Shown piece after piece: positions 46,669 through 57,716 of a stretch of DNA of 64,000 nucleotides. Below the pieces are notes generated by a model that saw only the letters and a program-made list of their open reading frames with translations, was not told where the DNA came from and made no database searches. Position 1 is the first letter of the stretch; each line of letters opens with the position of its first letter. Position numbers and translations under genes: made by a program. Source of the stretch: Litoditis marina (lineage: Eukaryota > Nematoda > Chromadorea > Rhabditida > Rhabditidae); contig OZ038440.1 in the NCBI GenBank assembly GCA_964036275.1, forward strand, positions 1,240,001 through 1,304,000, in the 5' to 3' direction.

Positions 46669-47533
46669 TAAACATTGTGTTTGTCTCTTTAATCTCTTTA
46701 ATGAACCGTTTCTCAGTAATTTTGACAATTGAGTTATCATGTTGACTGGACAGGGCGTGAAAAACTATTAACAAACATATAAATTCTATATTTGCATTTC
46801 ACTCCGTTTTCATAGAAACATGTACGTAGTAAAATGTACGTACCAACACCATTGCGTACAAAAACGCAGAAACGGCGACAAGAATTCAAAACTTTCCACA
46901 AACTTATATTATGCGTTACCATAAAACAATTGAACACTATACTTTGCGATTCACCGAAACATAAACGAACAGTGAATGATGACGTCACAGTGAGAATTTT
47001 ACAAAATCTAGCTGAGAATCTAGCCACTTCCAAGTGGACTTTGGCAGCGGGTCAGTGCTATTTCCAGACACTTTAGAGGTTTGTAGTTTAGTTTCTCGTT
47101 GAACACATTTCTCATAAAATATCATCATCATCGACGTATCAGAGATGAACCGCTTCAAGATTTGAATTATGTGTATACAATTGTATACAGCTAAAAATAA
47201 GTGTGTTATCCTACAGATAGTTAATATTTTACACTTTTATATTGAACTGGAAGTAAATGGAAAAGCCACGTGTACTGATAATGTAAATGAGGAATCGTGC
47301 ACTTTGTCATTGCACGTTTCCAAGTAAGGATAAGTTCTGAGCCACTTAGACATTTAGAGACTTGTCCATGCTTTTCCATGTACAAAACATCAAAACAAAT
47401 TATGAAACCTTTCTTGGTCACGCAGAGGTCAAACTGAGTTTTAGTAGGAATAACTCGTTATATGGATGATTCATCAAATACGGTGTTTGTCCTTTGTGGT
47501 TTCGCCCACTGCAAAATGCATAATTGTCGTCAT
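46669..47533. other. Intergenic
   Basis: No gene or repeat recognised between loci F and G. Confidence 0.4.
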
Positions 47534-47635
47534 ACGTTATCAGTGAACAAAGCCCTTTTAAGTGTACTCAGACCGTTCACAGACACGTTATCAGTGAACA
47601 AAGCTCTTTTAAGTGTACTCAGACAGTTCACAGAC
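47534..47635 (+). promoter_or_regulatory. Duplicated 51-bp GATA promoter module of gene G
   Basis: Two tandem 51-bp units (47534-47584 and 47585-47635) differ at two positions. Each has CGTTATCAGTGAACAAAGC, CTTTTAAGTG and GTTCACAGAC. The unit is the same module present once before D, E and F. Confidence 0.8.
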
Positions 47636-47654
47636 CCATCGCTCAACATAGAAC

Positions 47655-49065
47655 ATGCTTGTGGTTCTCTTCCTTCTTGGTGCGGTACTTACATCATCAT
47701 CTCCAGCACCAGTGTTACTAGTAGATACTCCCGTTACACAAGAGGTATGTTTCAAAGTGCATATTCGGGAGAGCGGAAACCAACTCGAGCAGAAATCTTT
47801 GTTCGGGTTGCTCTAATTGTTTTGAAATCAGAGTACCTATGCTAGAAGATCCCGGCCCTTTTATCCCATCCTGCGTCTCTCGCTCTGATTTCTTGTCTAT
47901 TACATCCCGGCCGGATGTGAGAGCAGAGAAATAGCGTATGTTTCAGTAGACGCAGGATGGGATGAAGTTGCCGGGATATTCTAGCATACGTACTTAGGCT
48001 TTAGAGTTCACAACAATGTTTTCACACACAAATTCACGTGACTTCGAAGAACAATGATTATGTGGACCGTGACATCGCAATTGAAAAATGTAATGCCGTT
48101 TAAAGGACTGAAGCGTTGCGATTGGACCGCATAATTGTCCTTCTTTAACATATCAAAGCAGCCCGTCAAGTAAACGTAGAAGATATAAGGTTTCTGATCT
48201 CAAAGATGTCTGCGTTAACGTTCAGGAATCGGCTCCGTAGCCTGAAAGGTTTGGTTCCGCCAGAACAATATGTTAATACTGATTAATTTGCATTATTGTA
48301 TGAACTATCTTAAAGAATTCAACCAGATTCGAATGATGTTTTCATTCAGTCATTCACTGAGTGTTGCTTTTATACAGAACGCAACATTGTTCATCAGGAA
48401 ATATTGGAGAGGTCAAACTAATAATCAGCCACTTCGGTCGATTTGTTACATATTCACGAGAGATGAATACACTAGTGAGTATTCTCATAAAATCAGTTCA
48501 ACGCAACATATAATAACTTGACTATTTGGTTCATTTTCAACATATTTTCTCGTCCTGTTTACCACGAATTTAGACTTTTTTTTGACGGACTTGCATGTTC
48601 ATTCATGTTTCAAATCATGGCACTAGCAATGAAAACCCGTAAAACGTAGAAGTAACTCGTTAGGTGTTACAATCTGTTTCTCGAAAGATTTGTAGATTGT
48701 GAGCATTTTTTTCCACCTCGCGATTGAATACATAAACACAAAACATCATGATAAACTACGAGCTTTGAGAAAAGTTCAAAACACCTGTACTTCCAGATGG
48801 AACGAAAAACTGCTACGAGTTTGAACCGGATTATAACTACTGTGTCACTCTGAACACAACGTTCAATGCTGCCGAAACGACCAGAATCAGTGACGCAAAC
48901 TGCTACAATGAAACCACATTTACAAATTACGCTGATGCCAAGTGGGGCGTTGTTTTGAACAACTTTCAGAATAGCGTAATTACCACCACGCCCAAAGCGG
49001 CAGCAGGGTTGCCAATCAGTCTATTAACAGTATTGATATCCACAATGGTTGTCAGTAGACAGTAG
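47655..49065 (+). CDS. Four-cysteine secreted family, long form (gene G)
   Basis: Exons 47655..47744, 48378..48474 and 48797..49065 give 151 aa with phases 0 and 1. Exon 1 is a signal peptide (MLVVLFLLGAVLTSSS). Exon 2 has RKYWRGQ and SICYIFTRDEYT. The split codon at the exon 2/3 junction is AAT (Asn) rather than the usual Asp. Exon 3 has NCYEFEPDYNYC, in which the second Cys is shifted by three residues, then SDANC and KWGVVLNNFQNS. The Thr tract is very short and leads directly to a hydrophobic end (LPISLLTVLISTMVV). It is the closest intact relative of locus F. Intron 1 holds a TATGCTAGAA MITE. Confidence 0.85.
47832..47994. mobile_element. TATGCTAGAA MITE in intron 1 of gene G
   Basis: About 163 bp with imperfect terminal inverted repeats of about 45 bp (TATGCTAGAAGATCCCGGC and GCCGGGATATTCTAGCATA) and inner TCCCATCCTGCGTCT/AGACGCAGGATGGGA. 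A diverged relative occupies the same intron in E and F (GTGCTAGACAATTCCGGC). Confidence 0.75.
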
Positions 49066-49604
49066 TTGATTGTTACGTTGTTGGCTGTTCTGTCTATTAA
49101 GTAGCGTTTATGTTTGTTGTTTACTTTTGGTCTACTATTTCATTGTTGCCTTACTAATAGTCAGTACTTGAGCAACAATAATCCCATCACGAAATAAATG
49201 CGATAACATGACTGCTTTTCAAACATTTTCATTAACGTCAACTTTGTGATACTTACATTACTTCGAATCACTTTCTTGAACATATTTTTTCTTGCTGTAA
49301 TATTGTTACAATAAACGTGTTCTCCGAGGTTGTTTTCGTCATGATTACTTCTCTTTCATTGTTTTATTTTTCCGCATAGCTCTGTTTCATTCGTGGTTGA
49401 ATGGTGTTAGTTAGTGTCTCCCCAGAGAGAAGTCGTGATAGCCTTTCAACACATCGCCCTTTTTCTCTTCAATTCTCGACACTTAACCCCCTGGGCATCA
49501 CAAACACATATACCACCTTCCCCTAGTTTTATACAAACTTTTCACGAAAAAGTTTGCTAATAATTATTGTCATCACACATTCGGAACGCACTCTCTGTAA
49601 TACA
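49066..49604. other. Intergenic
   Basis: 3' region of gene G and upstream region of the receptor gene; no further feature recognised. Confidence 0.4.
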
Positions 49605-52600
49605 ATGAAGATCTATCTTTGTTTCTCATTATGTCTTTGGACATCATCTTCAATTGCTGAGAAATCACCATTGTTCCGGATTGACCATGCAAAATACCGT
49701 AGTCCATCGGATATCGTCCCTCAAAGACGAGTCAAGAGGTTGGGTGTATTCTATACAAATTTTCCGAGAACTAGTTTTGCCAGTTTACTTCACGTCGAGG
49801 AACAGCTCATCTGAAACGTTTAGATTTTGAGCAAGACATTTCTCGGCCTTGAAACAGACGTTTTTTCAATGTAGTTAGAATGTAACGTTACAGGGAAACC
49901 GCACAAGCATCGAATGTTACTTTCCTGCTGAACAATATACTGGAGAAATATGATCGCAACTTTCGACCAGGATTCAACAGTGGGTTATTTAAAAACAACT
50001 AGTTTGAACAAAAACACCTAAAATTAGCTGTAGGACATGCTGTAGTTTTTCTACCGGCTGTGCTTGTTATACTGAAAGTCGACTTCAGCTAAAATCGAAG
50101 CGAGGTCAACATTAAAAACGTAAGCCTACTTCTTTTACCATTACATCAAGATCATTCAAGAAAAAAATCCCGTTGAAAAGAGTGTATTCACCCCGAAAAC
50201 GTGCAATAACAAATGAAAATAGTTGGAATCTAGAAATTAACGAGTGTTTGTTTCTGAAAGTTGTTGTTTGATTCCACACTTATAGCCGATGTCCCAACCA
50301 AAGTGCTCATAGATCTTTTCGTCAGAACAATGGGACCAGTTTCGGAGATGACAGATGTTCGTATCACTGGGTTTATAGAATATTTGTCTCTGTTCACTAT
50401 TCAAACAAAATCATGATAATCGTGTATATTTATCTTGGTTTCTGAAACCATCTTCTATTAAACCATAAAATTGAAGAGTTCTGACGATGTTCCGTTCGCC
50501 ATAACAGTTTGAACAATTCTTGCTGAGTACTGGATTGGGGAGACGCTAAACAATCAAATCCTAGAAACATAAATTTTCGTGCACAACAAATCTGAATCAC
50601 TTCATAACGCTCAATAGTTGCATAATTCTTCCATTTCCAGACCTTTTCCTTTAATTGCTATTTTCGACAAATGTGGACGGATGCCAGGTTGAAGTTCAAT
50701 GGATCAGTCGATCAGCAGCTGTCGTTGAGCATGCGAATGCTGGACAGGATATGGAAGCCAGATACGGTCGGATATTGAATAACGTAGACGAATTTAAATT
50801 ATAACTCAATACTTTATAATAGTTCTCTCCTTGAAGAGTTCCTTGGTACTCGGATCATTATTATATTTCAGTATTTCTGGAACGGCGCCCGTTCATATAT
50901 TCACACCATGACTAATAGTAACCGATTGGTTCGACTCAGTCCCGAAGGAACCATTCTCTATTCAAGTCGTCTCACAGTGCAAGGTGAGTCTGATGTCGAA
51001 TGATTATTACTGTACTTGCTCGTGTAAAATGATTATTTGATAAAATTGAGGAACAATTTCGTCGATACAAGCCAACTATTGGAGTGTTATAGAGCTGCAC
51101 CACGATCAAACTCTCAAGATCGAATAGCACAATGCCATTATAGTGGGCACATTCTATTAGCTCTGTACATTTGAAAGCTTTTTTCAAGCAGGAATTCTTT
51201 GCATAGTATGTTAGTGTCAATGTAATATTTACAGCCCGATGTGCGATGGCTATGGAGAGATATCCACTAGACCGCCAGGTATTGCAGAACATTCTTATAT
51301 CTCATTGCTACTTTTTCGAAAGAATAGTGTGCGCTTGAATCAGATAATCCTTGATTTAAAGAAGATTTTAAAACGTATCGATTACGTTTTGTGTACGGGT
51401 ACAGTATCCGGACCATGAAGTTGTGTCACGCAGTTGAAATTTATATCAGTAGCATCACAATTATCTATAAATACCCACACCATATTTTGTTTGAAGGCAT
51501 GTCGTCTTCTAATAGGCTCCTATGCCTACAATTCGAAGGAACTGTCTTATGAATGGAGAGTAATGAGTGGAGGGGACAAAGGAGTTCAGGTAGAATTTAG
51601 TATTTTACTTTTTGATCGTTCAGTACAGACATGTTCGATTCGATCTGCTTTATGTCAATTCATGTCTTTGAAGCGTTGTATTAGTTGTTTTTCAATAAAT
51701 CAAGAATCATTTATAACTAGTGAATGTTTCTTCGATGATTTTGTATAGATTTCTGATTCACTGAATGTTCCAGCTGGACTACGACGGAATATCTGATCTT
51801 CCGCAGTTTGCCGTCACCGGATTCCAAGTGTTTGACGCAAAGAACCTCAGTAGAGATCGTCAGTTCTCACGTACTTTATTACAACAACACAAACGAGAGC
51901 TGGGTCGCTAACCACATTCATTGTTCAAACATTCAGAATATACTATGTTTGGAATAAGTTTTGCTGGTGTTTGCATAAAGCACACCCAAAATATGTTGAC
52001 CGTGCACTTTCTGCCTGCTTTCTGTTTATTAAGTTATCCAACTTTCAGGCCCGTATTCAGTGTTAGAGGCAAGATTCTACTTTGATCGACATTTTGGATA
52101 CTTCCTCATGAACTTCTATGTACCTTGTACTTTGATCGTTCTCTTGTGTTGGGTAGCGTTTTGGACAAATAGAGAGTCCACAGGAGACCGCATGGGCATG
52201 GGTAAGGATGATCTCAGAAGTTCGAACTGAGATGAAATCTTCCTTTTCCTTTTTTCGACAGTTTGTTAGAAACAATTGAACGCCCATTCTATCTGGAACT
52301 GAATTTGAGATTCCGAGTTCAGTTCGGAAGTCAAACACATACTCAACAGTAGTTGAGCAGTTGAAGAAGTTAAAAAAAATTGAATTGACAGTAGTGCCAT
52401 GTAAAATAATTTACGTATCATGCACATCTATGTTTTTAAATTGTTCAGGTATCACATCAGTGCTCACCATGGTGTTGATAGCAAACGACAGCAAGTCAGA
52501 TTCGCCCAAAGTGAGTTTTAATTCGATAAGCGAAACAATTAATGAAAATTGAGCTCAAAATGAAAAACGAGCGAGGCGCGCATGAGTTATATTGTGCTTT

Positions 52601-55600
52601 ACTTCGGGTAAAAACCTGCGCATATTTTACATGCAATTTTCTCAATTTTTTATCGAGATTTTGGTTTCATTTTTCCATACCTCCGTGTTTTATTTCTCCA
52701 TTTCCCATTTGGAGACTGCATATATCGTAAACAAGTATTTAATCAATTTAAATTTTGTTTAGTAAAAGTGCTCATTTCGACCAGTGATTATTCATATGAG
52801 TCACATTTCCCTTTATGAAATACTAAATAACAACATCGGCTTGTCGGATATTTGACAGTGTCAGAAACACGTTGCTGTGTACATTGTGCCAGGTGACCAA
52901 GCACACTCTATACATATCGTTTAAATGCTTTATAAGGTCCCTTGTAGTCGTTTATGTGACAGAGAACCATGCCTTCCAACATATTCAGTGTTCTTCTGCT
53001 CCTTGGTCTCGTGGCTCTATTCACTTCAACCGCAGCCGATGAAGACGTTAGTTTTACCCGAGTATCAGAGCATTTCCGTACCTTGCAACCTTTTCCGTAC
53101 CTTAACTTGACTGGATTAGGTATAACTTGCCTTGAACTTCCAAAAAACAACCCAATTTTAGTTACATCACTGACTTTCAAACGTTGGTTGCGATTTGCTA
53201 TGGGGCTAGTGGTACAAGGAAGATATGAATGGATTCATCTGTGAACCTTAAAATATGTATATGACAGAGCTGCTCATTCTTTTCCACATATTTTTTCATT
53301 CAGAATGCGAATCTATAATATTACCAGAAAGCCCGAATCGGTTTTCGGTCCGTTAGTTGGTCGGTTCTTCCTGTCATGACTGATTTGTATTGCAGTCACA
53401 TCGTTTCCTGTTCCGTAAACAGTGGTACGGCCCTCCAATGGTGTGCTACATGTTCGTGAGAACAGAAAATAAGAAAGGTACGCGTTTCTTCCACAATCCG
53501 CTACACTACATACAGTAAACAACATTTCTCTTTTTTCCATATTCTTTCTGTGGTTTCCACAAGAGAGTGGCCAGATTTTCTTTTAGTTTTGTTTCGATAC
53601 GAAAAAATCAACGACTGCCTATCGAAAAGCAATTGATTAAACTAGAAACACATTGAGAAGAGCAGCATAACCCTATCCACTCGTTTAAGGAAAAGCCAAC
53701 CCTATAAAACTATGTGCTTGCAGTGTACTTCGCAAGGCACAAATAAGTTCAAGATGAGAGAATTCATCTAATGCAGTTTCCATTGGGATTGCAATGTATT
53801 TGACACTCGGGGTTATACGGTGTTAACAGCAGCAGCACCAGTAGTTTGAGTCTGTAAATAACTGAACAGTTAAATGTACTCTATCAGTGTCACACTATTG
53901 TATATACTTCAACGGTGTATACAATAAGCTGATTCTAGGGAAAAAGGAACCTTACCCTTTTACAGAAACAGTTTTTACAATATTAACTATGAAAAATGGA
54001 ACTTTTACTTCTTTCCAGACCAGCACAGAGAATGTTTCGAGTACGAAGCGAACTGCAAGGACAAGTACGCGACGCCGAACGCGACCATTCCAATCGATAG
54101 CGAGTACTGCTCCAACGACTACAAGTTCATGAAGTACGCAAGCAAGCAATGGGAGACGATTTTGGACGACTTGAAGGCGAAGAAGGAGCCCGTGAACAGA
54201 TTTCTCAAAAAAATGTGAATTCGATGGCGTAATGAAGATTTCATCCGTGGTTTCAAAAAAGTCCGTGGACAATGTACTGTTGAGATATTGGTACCACCTC
54301 GTGTGTGATTCATCAAAAAATTGAGAGAACGTTTTCAAAAGATTGTTGTGGAACATCAAATTCAGTAAACCTCAACGTAATTTCGGTTGAGTGTAGCAAT
54401 TCGACTATCAAAAAGTTGTTTGCACTGGTCCATAAAACGGCAGAGGTCATTCTACTTGACTTCGTATGTAGTTTGATCTTGCTGCACTCTGCTCGTAATC
54501 ACAGACTAATGTACACGTAGCCTACACCACAACTAAGCCATGTTTTCACTCTATTCTCACCCACACATTTCCTAACCGTAATTAAAGGTGGTCTGACAGG
54601 AACCGAATCCCGTGCTTTGCGCTCCATGTTTAATTCCGTGGCTTCAATGTAGTTGCGCTACAAAAACTACTTTATTGATGTTTTGTGGATCATTGAATCA
54701 CAATTCATTCGCGGAGATTCGAAAACTTGATTTTCGGGGCACATTTGCGTCGGAGCGAATGAATTAACCGTGGAGCGCCAGGCACGAGATTGGGTTCCTG
54801 TCAGGCCATCTTTAACGTAGGTAACCGTACATTTCACGTTTCCTGCATTTCGTTTCAAAAGTAACCCATATTTCGTTTCGAGGTGGACTTTCCGACCGCG
54901 CTCGATGTGTACATTTGGATCTGCTACAGCACCCTCTTCATTTGCATGATAGAATTCACGGTCGTCCATCATTTCACGAAATTCAACACAGGAGACCCGG
55001 AGATCCAGGAAATGGAAAGAGCGAAAATGAGACAGATTATAAGACGAATTCCGAGAAGCTCGGTGATGAGGTTATTTTCAATGTTTTCAATTCACAAGGT
55101 ATTCGGCAATAGACAGAAAGATATTCAATGGTTTCTATAAACCTACACGTTGATTTTTGTTAAAAAAAACGAATCATTTGACCTTATTGTGTTCATTGTC
55201 GACTTTTCTGTATTTCAGTAGCCGATACTACAACCGTCCTCGAGCAATTCGGAAAATCTCGGAAGAACCACACAAGAAAACGACGTTTGTGAGTTTTCCT
55301 CTTGAAGCCCTCTACATTGGATCTGTTATCATATTGATTTTGTATTATCAAAATTTAAAATGAACACATATTTCAGTGAGTTGAATCGATGTGTTCGATT
55401 AGTGTGCAAGTTTTGTGGAAATATCACGTAGTCGAAGTGTTTCACAACAAACAAACATAAGTGCAAAACAAAACCAAAAATGAGAAGTGCAAAAACCGTT
55501 CATTGAACTCTATTGGTTTTGGTCATCTACAAACTCACTCATCACCTCATAATAATTCGGTCCAAATAACGAATTGTCGTGAGAAACATGGGGAAAATTG

Positions 55601-57213
55601 AAGTATCGCCCCCCACTTAAGTTGGGTCCCCCCCCCCCGTAGCACTTCAAGCCCAAGCTAAAACCTGACATTCTAGGAGAGGGGGGGGGGGTCAAAAATC
55701 AACTTCGACATTTACTATTCACCCCACACCGGGGTCGGCGGGGGGGGGGGGGGGGTAGAACTTCAATGGTGGGGGGTCAAACTTCAACGAGTGGGGGGCT
55801 GAACTTCAATACCGGAAATGTTTACTTTTCACCCCCCACCCTCAAACTTTTGTATTGCAGATGATAAATTGAATTATCACCACCCGGTGGGGGGGTGGTC
55901 AAACTACAATTTCTCAAACGCAATACAATTTCAGAAAGTTGGGGGGTAAAAAGTCAATGTTCCCGAAACATGTCTATCATGAACCTAAAAGTTGACTTTA
56001 TGTGTTGAAGAACCGCCGTGACGGAGGAAGACACTCGATGATTCAGCGAACGAAGCAAAGATCGTTCATATCGAGAAGGTACGAAAACTGGATATTATGT
56101 GATGTGCCAATATAATGTTCCGTTGTCCAGATCTCGGTTTTGCTTCAATCACAGGATGCGATGATTCGATGTTCTCAATGAACGTTTTTCTAGTTCCCAA
56201 ATCGCATTTCAATATAACCAAAAAAACCTTGCATTGTTTTGCTATGCTGTGCTATTTCGTGTTCTACTTCGAGAAAGTCAAGTGTTGTATAATCTTTAGA
56301 AAAATGTTAACACCGCAACAATCCTCTTTTCTCGAAATGGATGAGCACGAAAAGGATGAATTCCACAGAGAAAACGTTGGATGGAGACTATACTATTGGA
56401 TGATGGATCATGTAGGTTGAAATATCTCGAAAGTTGACGGCTGACAAGGGAACTGTTGACAAGTAACAGGTTGTTTCGCAAGTTGGATGGAGAGATGGAG
56501 ACTAACTATAATAGTTAGCGCCATTCCCACTGAGACTTTGGCACCAAGCCAATGAAACTTCAAGTGAATATATTTTTGAGAAATAACAGGTTTTATAAAA
56601 ATTATTTTCACTCACGTACAGAGGTTAACTACCGCTCAGAAAAACGTTACAGTGTTTTGGTAAACCTGCTTGGAAATTATGTTGGCACTTTGCCGACGTC
56701 TCAGTGGGAATGACTGAAACTATACTGGCAGCTGGAACCGTTTTTCATTAGAGTGCCCTATTCCAATTTCTCAAAAACCCTAAAGTTTCAACTTTTAACA
56801 TATTGTCTTCATGCTTCCGAAGACCAGTTCCACTCATTTCTTGGGAATTGTCTTTCAATGATTTTGACTGCTTGTTCCTATTCCATTCAATTTCCCTTGT
56901 CCTAGTTTTCATGCTTGCTTTTCGAAGTTGGCCCATTCCATGACTCACAGCACCGATGAGCGAGAAAACTATAATTCCCGGACATGAAGCAAGTTCGCGT
57001 TTATTGGGACATGATTAGTTCATATTCAAATTTCAGGGTAAGAAAACAGATCCGTTTGGCTTGGCAGAGAACTCTATTTCCATGGTCGATCGGTTCGCGC
57101 GCATCGCTCTTCCTATCATCTTCATTCTCATCACCTGTTTGTACTATAACTTTTATGTCAACACTCCGTTCAGCTTCACATTCGATGACAACTTCGAAAC
57201 TCATAACTTCTAG
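49605..57213 (+). CDS. Cys-loop ligand-gated ion channel subunit
   Basis: Fourteen exons: 49605..49738, 49894..49979, 50286..50356, 50641..50766, 50872..50983, 51235..51278, 51497..51589, 51774..51858, 52049..52201, 52449..52510, 54883..55130, 55219..55284, 56300..56411, 57037..57213; 522 aa, all phases agreeing. A signal peptide (MKIYLCFSLCLWTSSS) leads to NNILEKYDRNFRPGFN. YFRQMW and the Cys-loop follow (two Cys 13 residues apart around YPLD), then IGSYAY. M1 is VPCTLIVLLCWVAF, M2 is GITSVLTMVL, M3 is DVYIWICYSTLFICMIEF, and M4 lies in the last exon (ALPIIFILITCLYY). Such subunits form pentameric neurotransmitter channels. The residues before M2 read TGDRMGM, not the Pro-Ala-Arg of anion channels. 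A 2.4-kb intron after M2 contains gene H. The exon 12/13 boundary could alternatively use the GTGAGT donor at 55289. Confidence 0.9.
52891..52903 (+). promoter_or_regulatory. AGGTGACCAAGCA box upstream of gene H
   Basis: Identical 13-mer at 57621-57633 upstream of gene I. It is part of CCAGGTGACC, with an E-box CAGGTG. It lies 78 bp before the ATG, followed by TTTATAAGG. Confidence 0.6.
52969..54218 (+). CDS. Four-cysteine secreted family, short form (gene H), nested
   Basis: Exons 52969..53046, 53396..53477 and 54019..54218 give 119 aa with phases 0 and 1. Exon 1 is a signal peptide (MPSNIFSVLLLLGLVALF). Exon 2 has RKQWYGPPMVCYMFVR. Exon 3 has ECFEYEANC, PIDSEYC, FMKYASKQWETILDDL, then a Lys-rich end (KAKKEP, RFLKKM) with no Thr tract or hydrophobic tail. 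It should therefore be a soluble secreted protein of about 95 residues with four Cys. The whole gene lies in the intron between the M2 and M3 exons of the Cys-loop channel, on the same strand. Its own promoter-like box precedes it. It is closest to gene I. Confidence 0.85.
54582..54815. mobile_element. 234-bp MITE in the channel intron
   Basis: Imperfect terminal inverted repeats of about 45 bp: TTAAAGGTGGTCTGACAGGA at the left and TCCTGTCAGGCCATCTTTAA at the right. Internal loop about 140 bp. Lies just before the M3 exon. Confidence 0.8.
55591..55966 (-). repeat. Poly-G-rich dispersed element, copy 2
   Basis: Inverse copy of 33030-33397 inside the channel's exon 12-13 intron. Includes a G run of at least 15 at about 55740, so it is prone to quadruplexes or slippage. 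Confidence 0.9.
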
Positions 57214-57620
57214 AAATAAGAAACTACCTAATAGCAATTATCATTCGTTTTCATTATTTATTGGATAAGCAAATGAACGTAAAACATGTTTATGAAATAT
57301 GACAAGTGTAAATTGCACCATTCTTGAAATCAATTGAATAGTCACGTTGAGGAATCGTGCACTGTCATTTCACACCTTGTCATTGATTTCTGCTGTGTTC
57401 AACATGTTCCACGTGACTGTGTAATTGACTAACTGTATACTGGAAGAGTAATAAGTGTTCTCTATTTTTTCTGCAAGTTCACAGGAAAAAGTGCATAAGT
57501 TTCCAATTTACTCGTTTCCTAACTTCGTGAGAGCACTGTTTACTGAACTCATGACTGTCCAAAAAATGACCAATGACAAAAACAGGTCACGACTTCTCGC
57601 TTGTTTGTGTATTCTACCAC

Positions 57621-57633
57621 AGGTGACCAAGCA
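57621..57633 (+). promoter_or_regulatory. AGGTGACCAAGCA box upstream of gene I
   Basis: Same 13-mer as at 52891-52903; 96 bp before the ATG, with ACTATAAAAG (about 57663-57672) between them. Confidence 0.6.
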
Positions 57634-57716
57634 GGAATGTGCGGAATTAGTAATAGGTGAAAGACTATAAAAGTCGATAACGTAGATATTGAACAGTACA
57701 GTTTTTTTTTTCTAAA

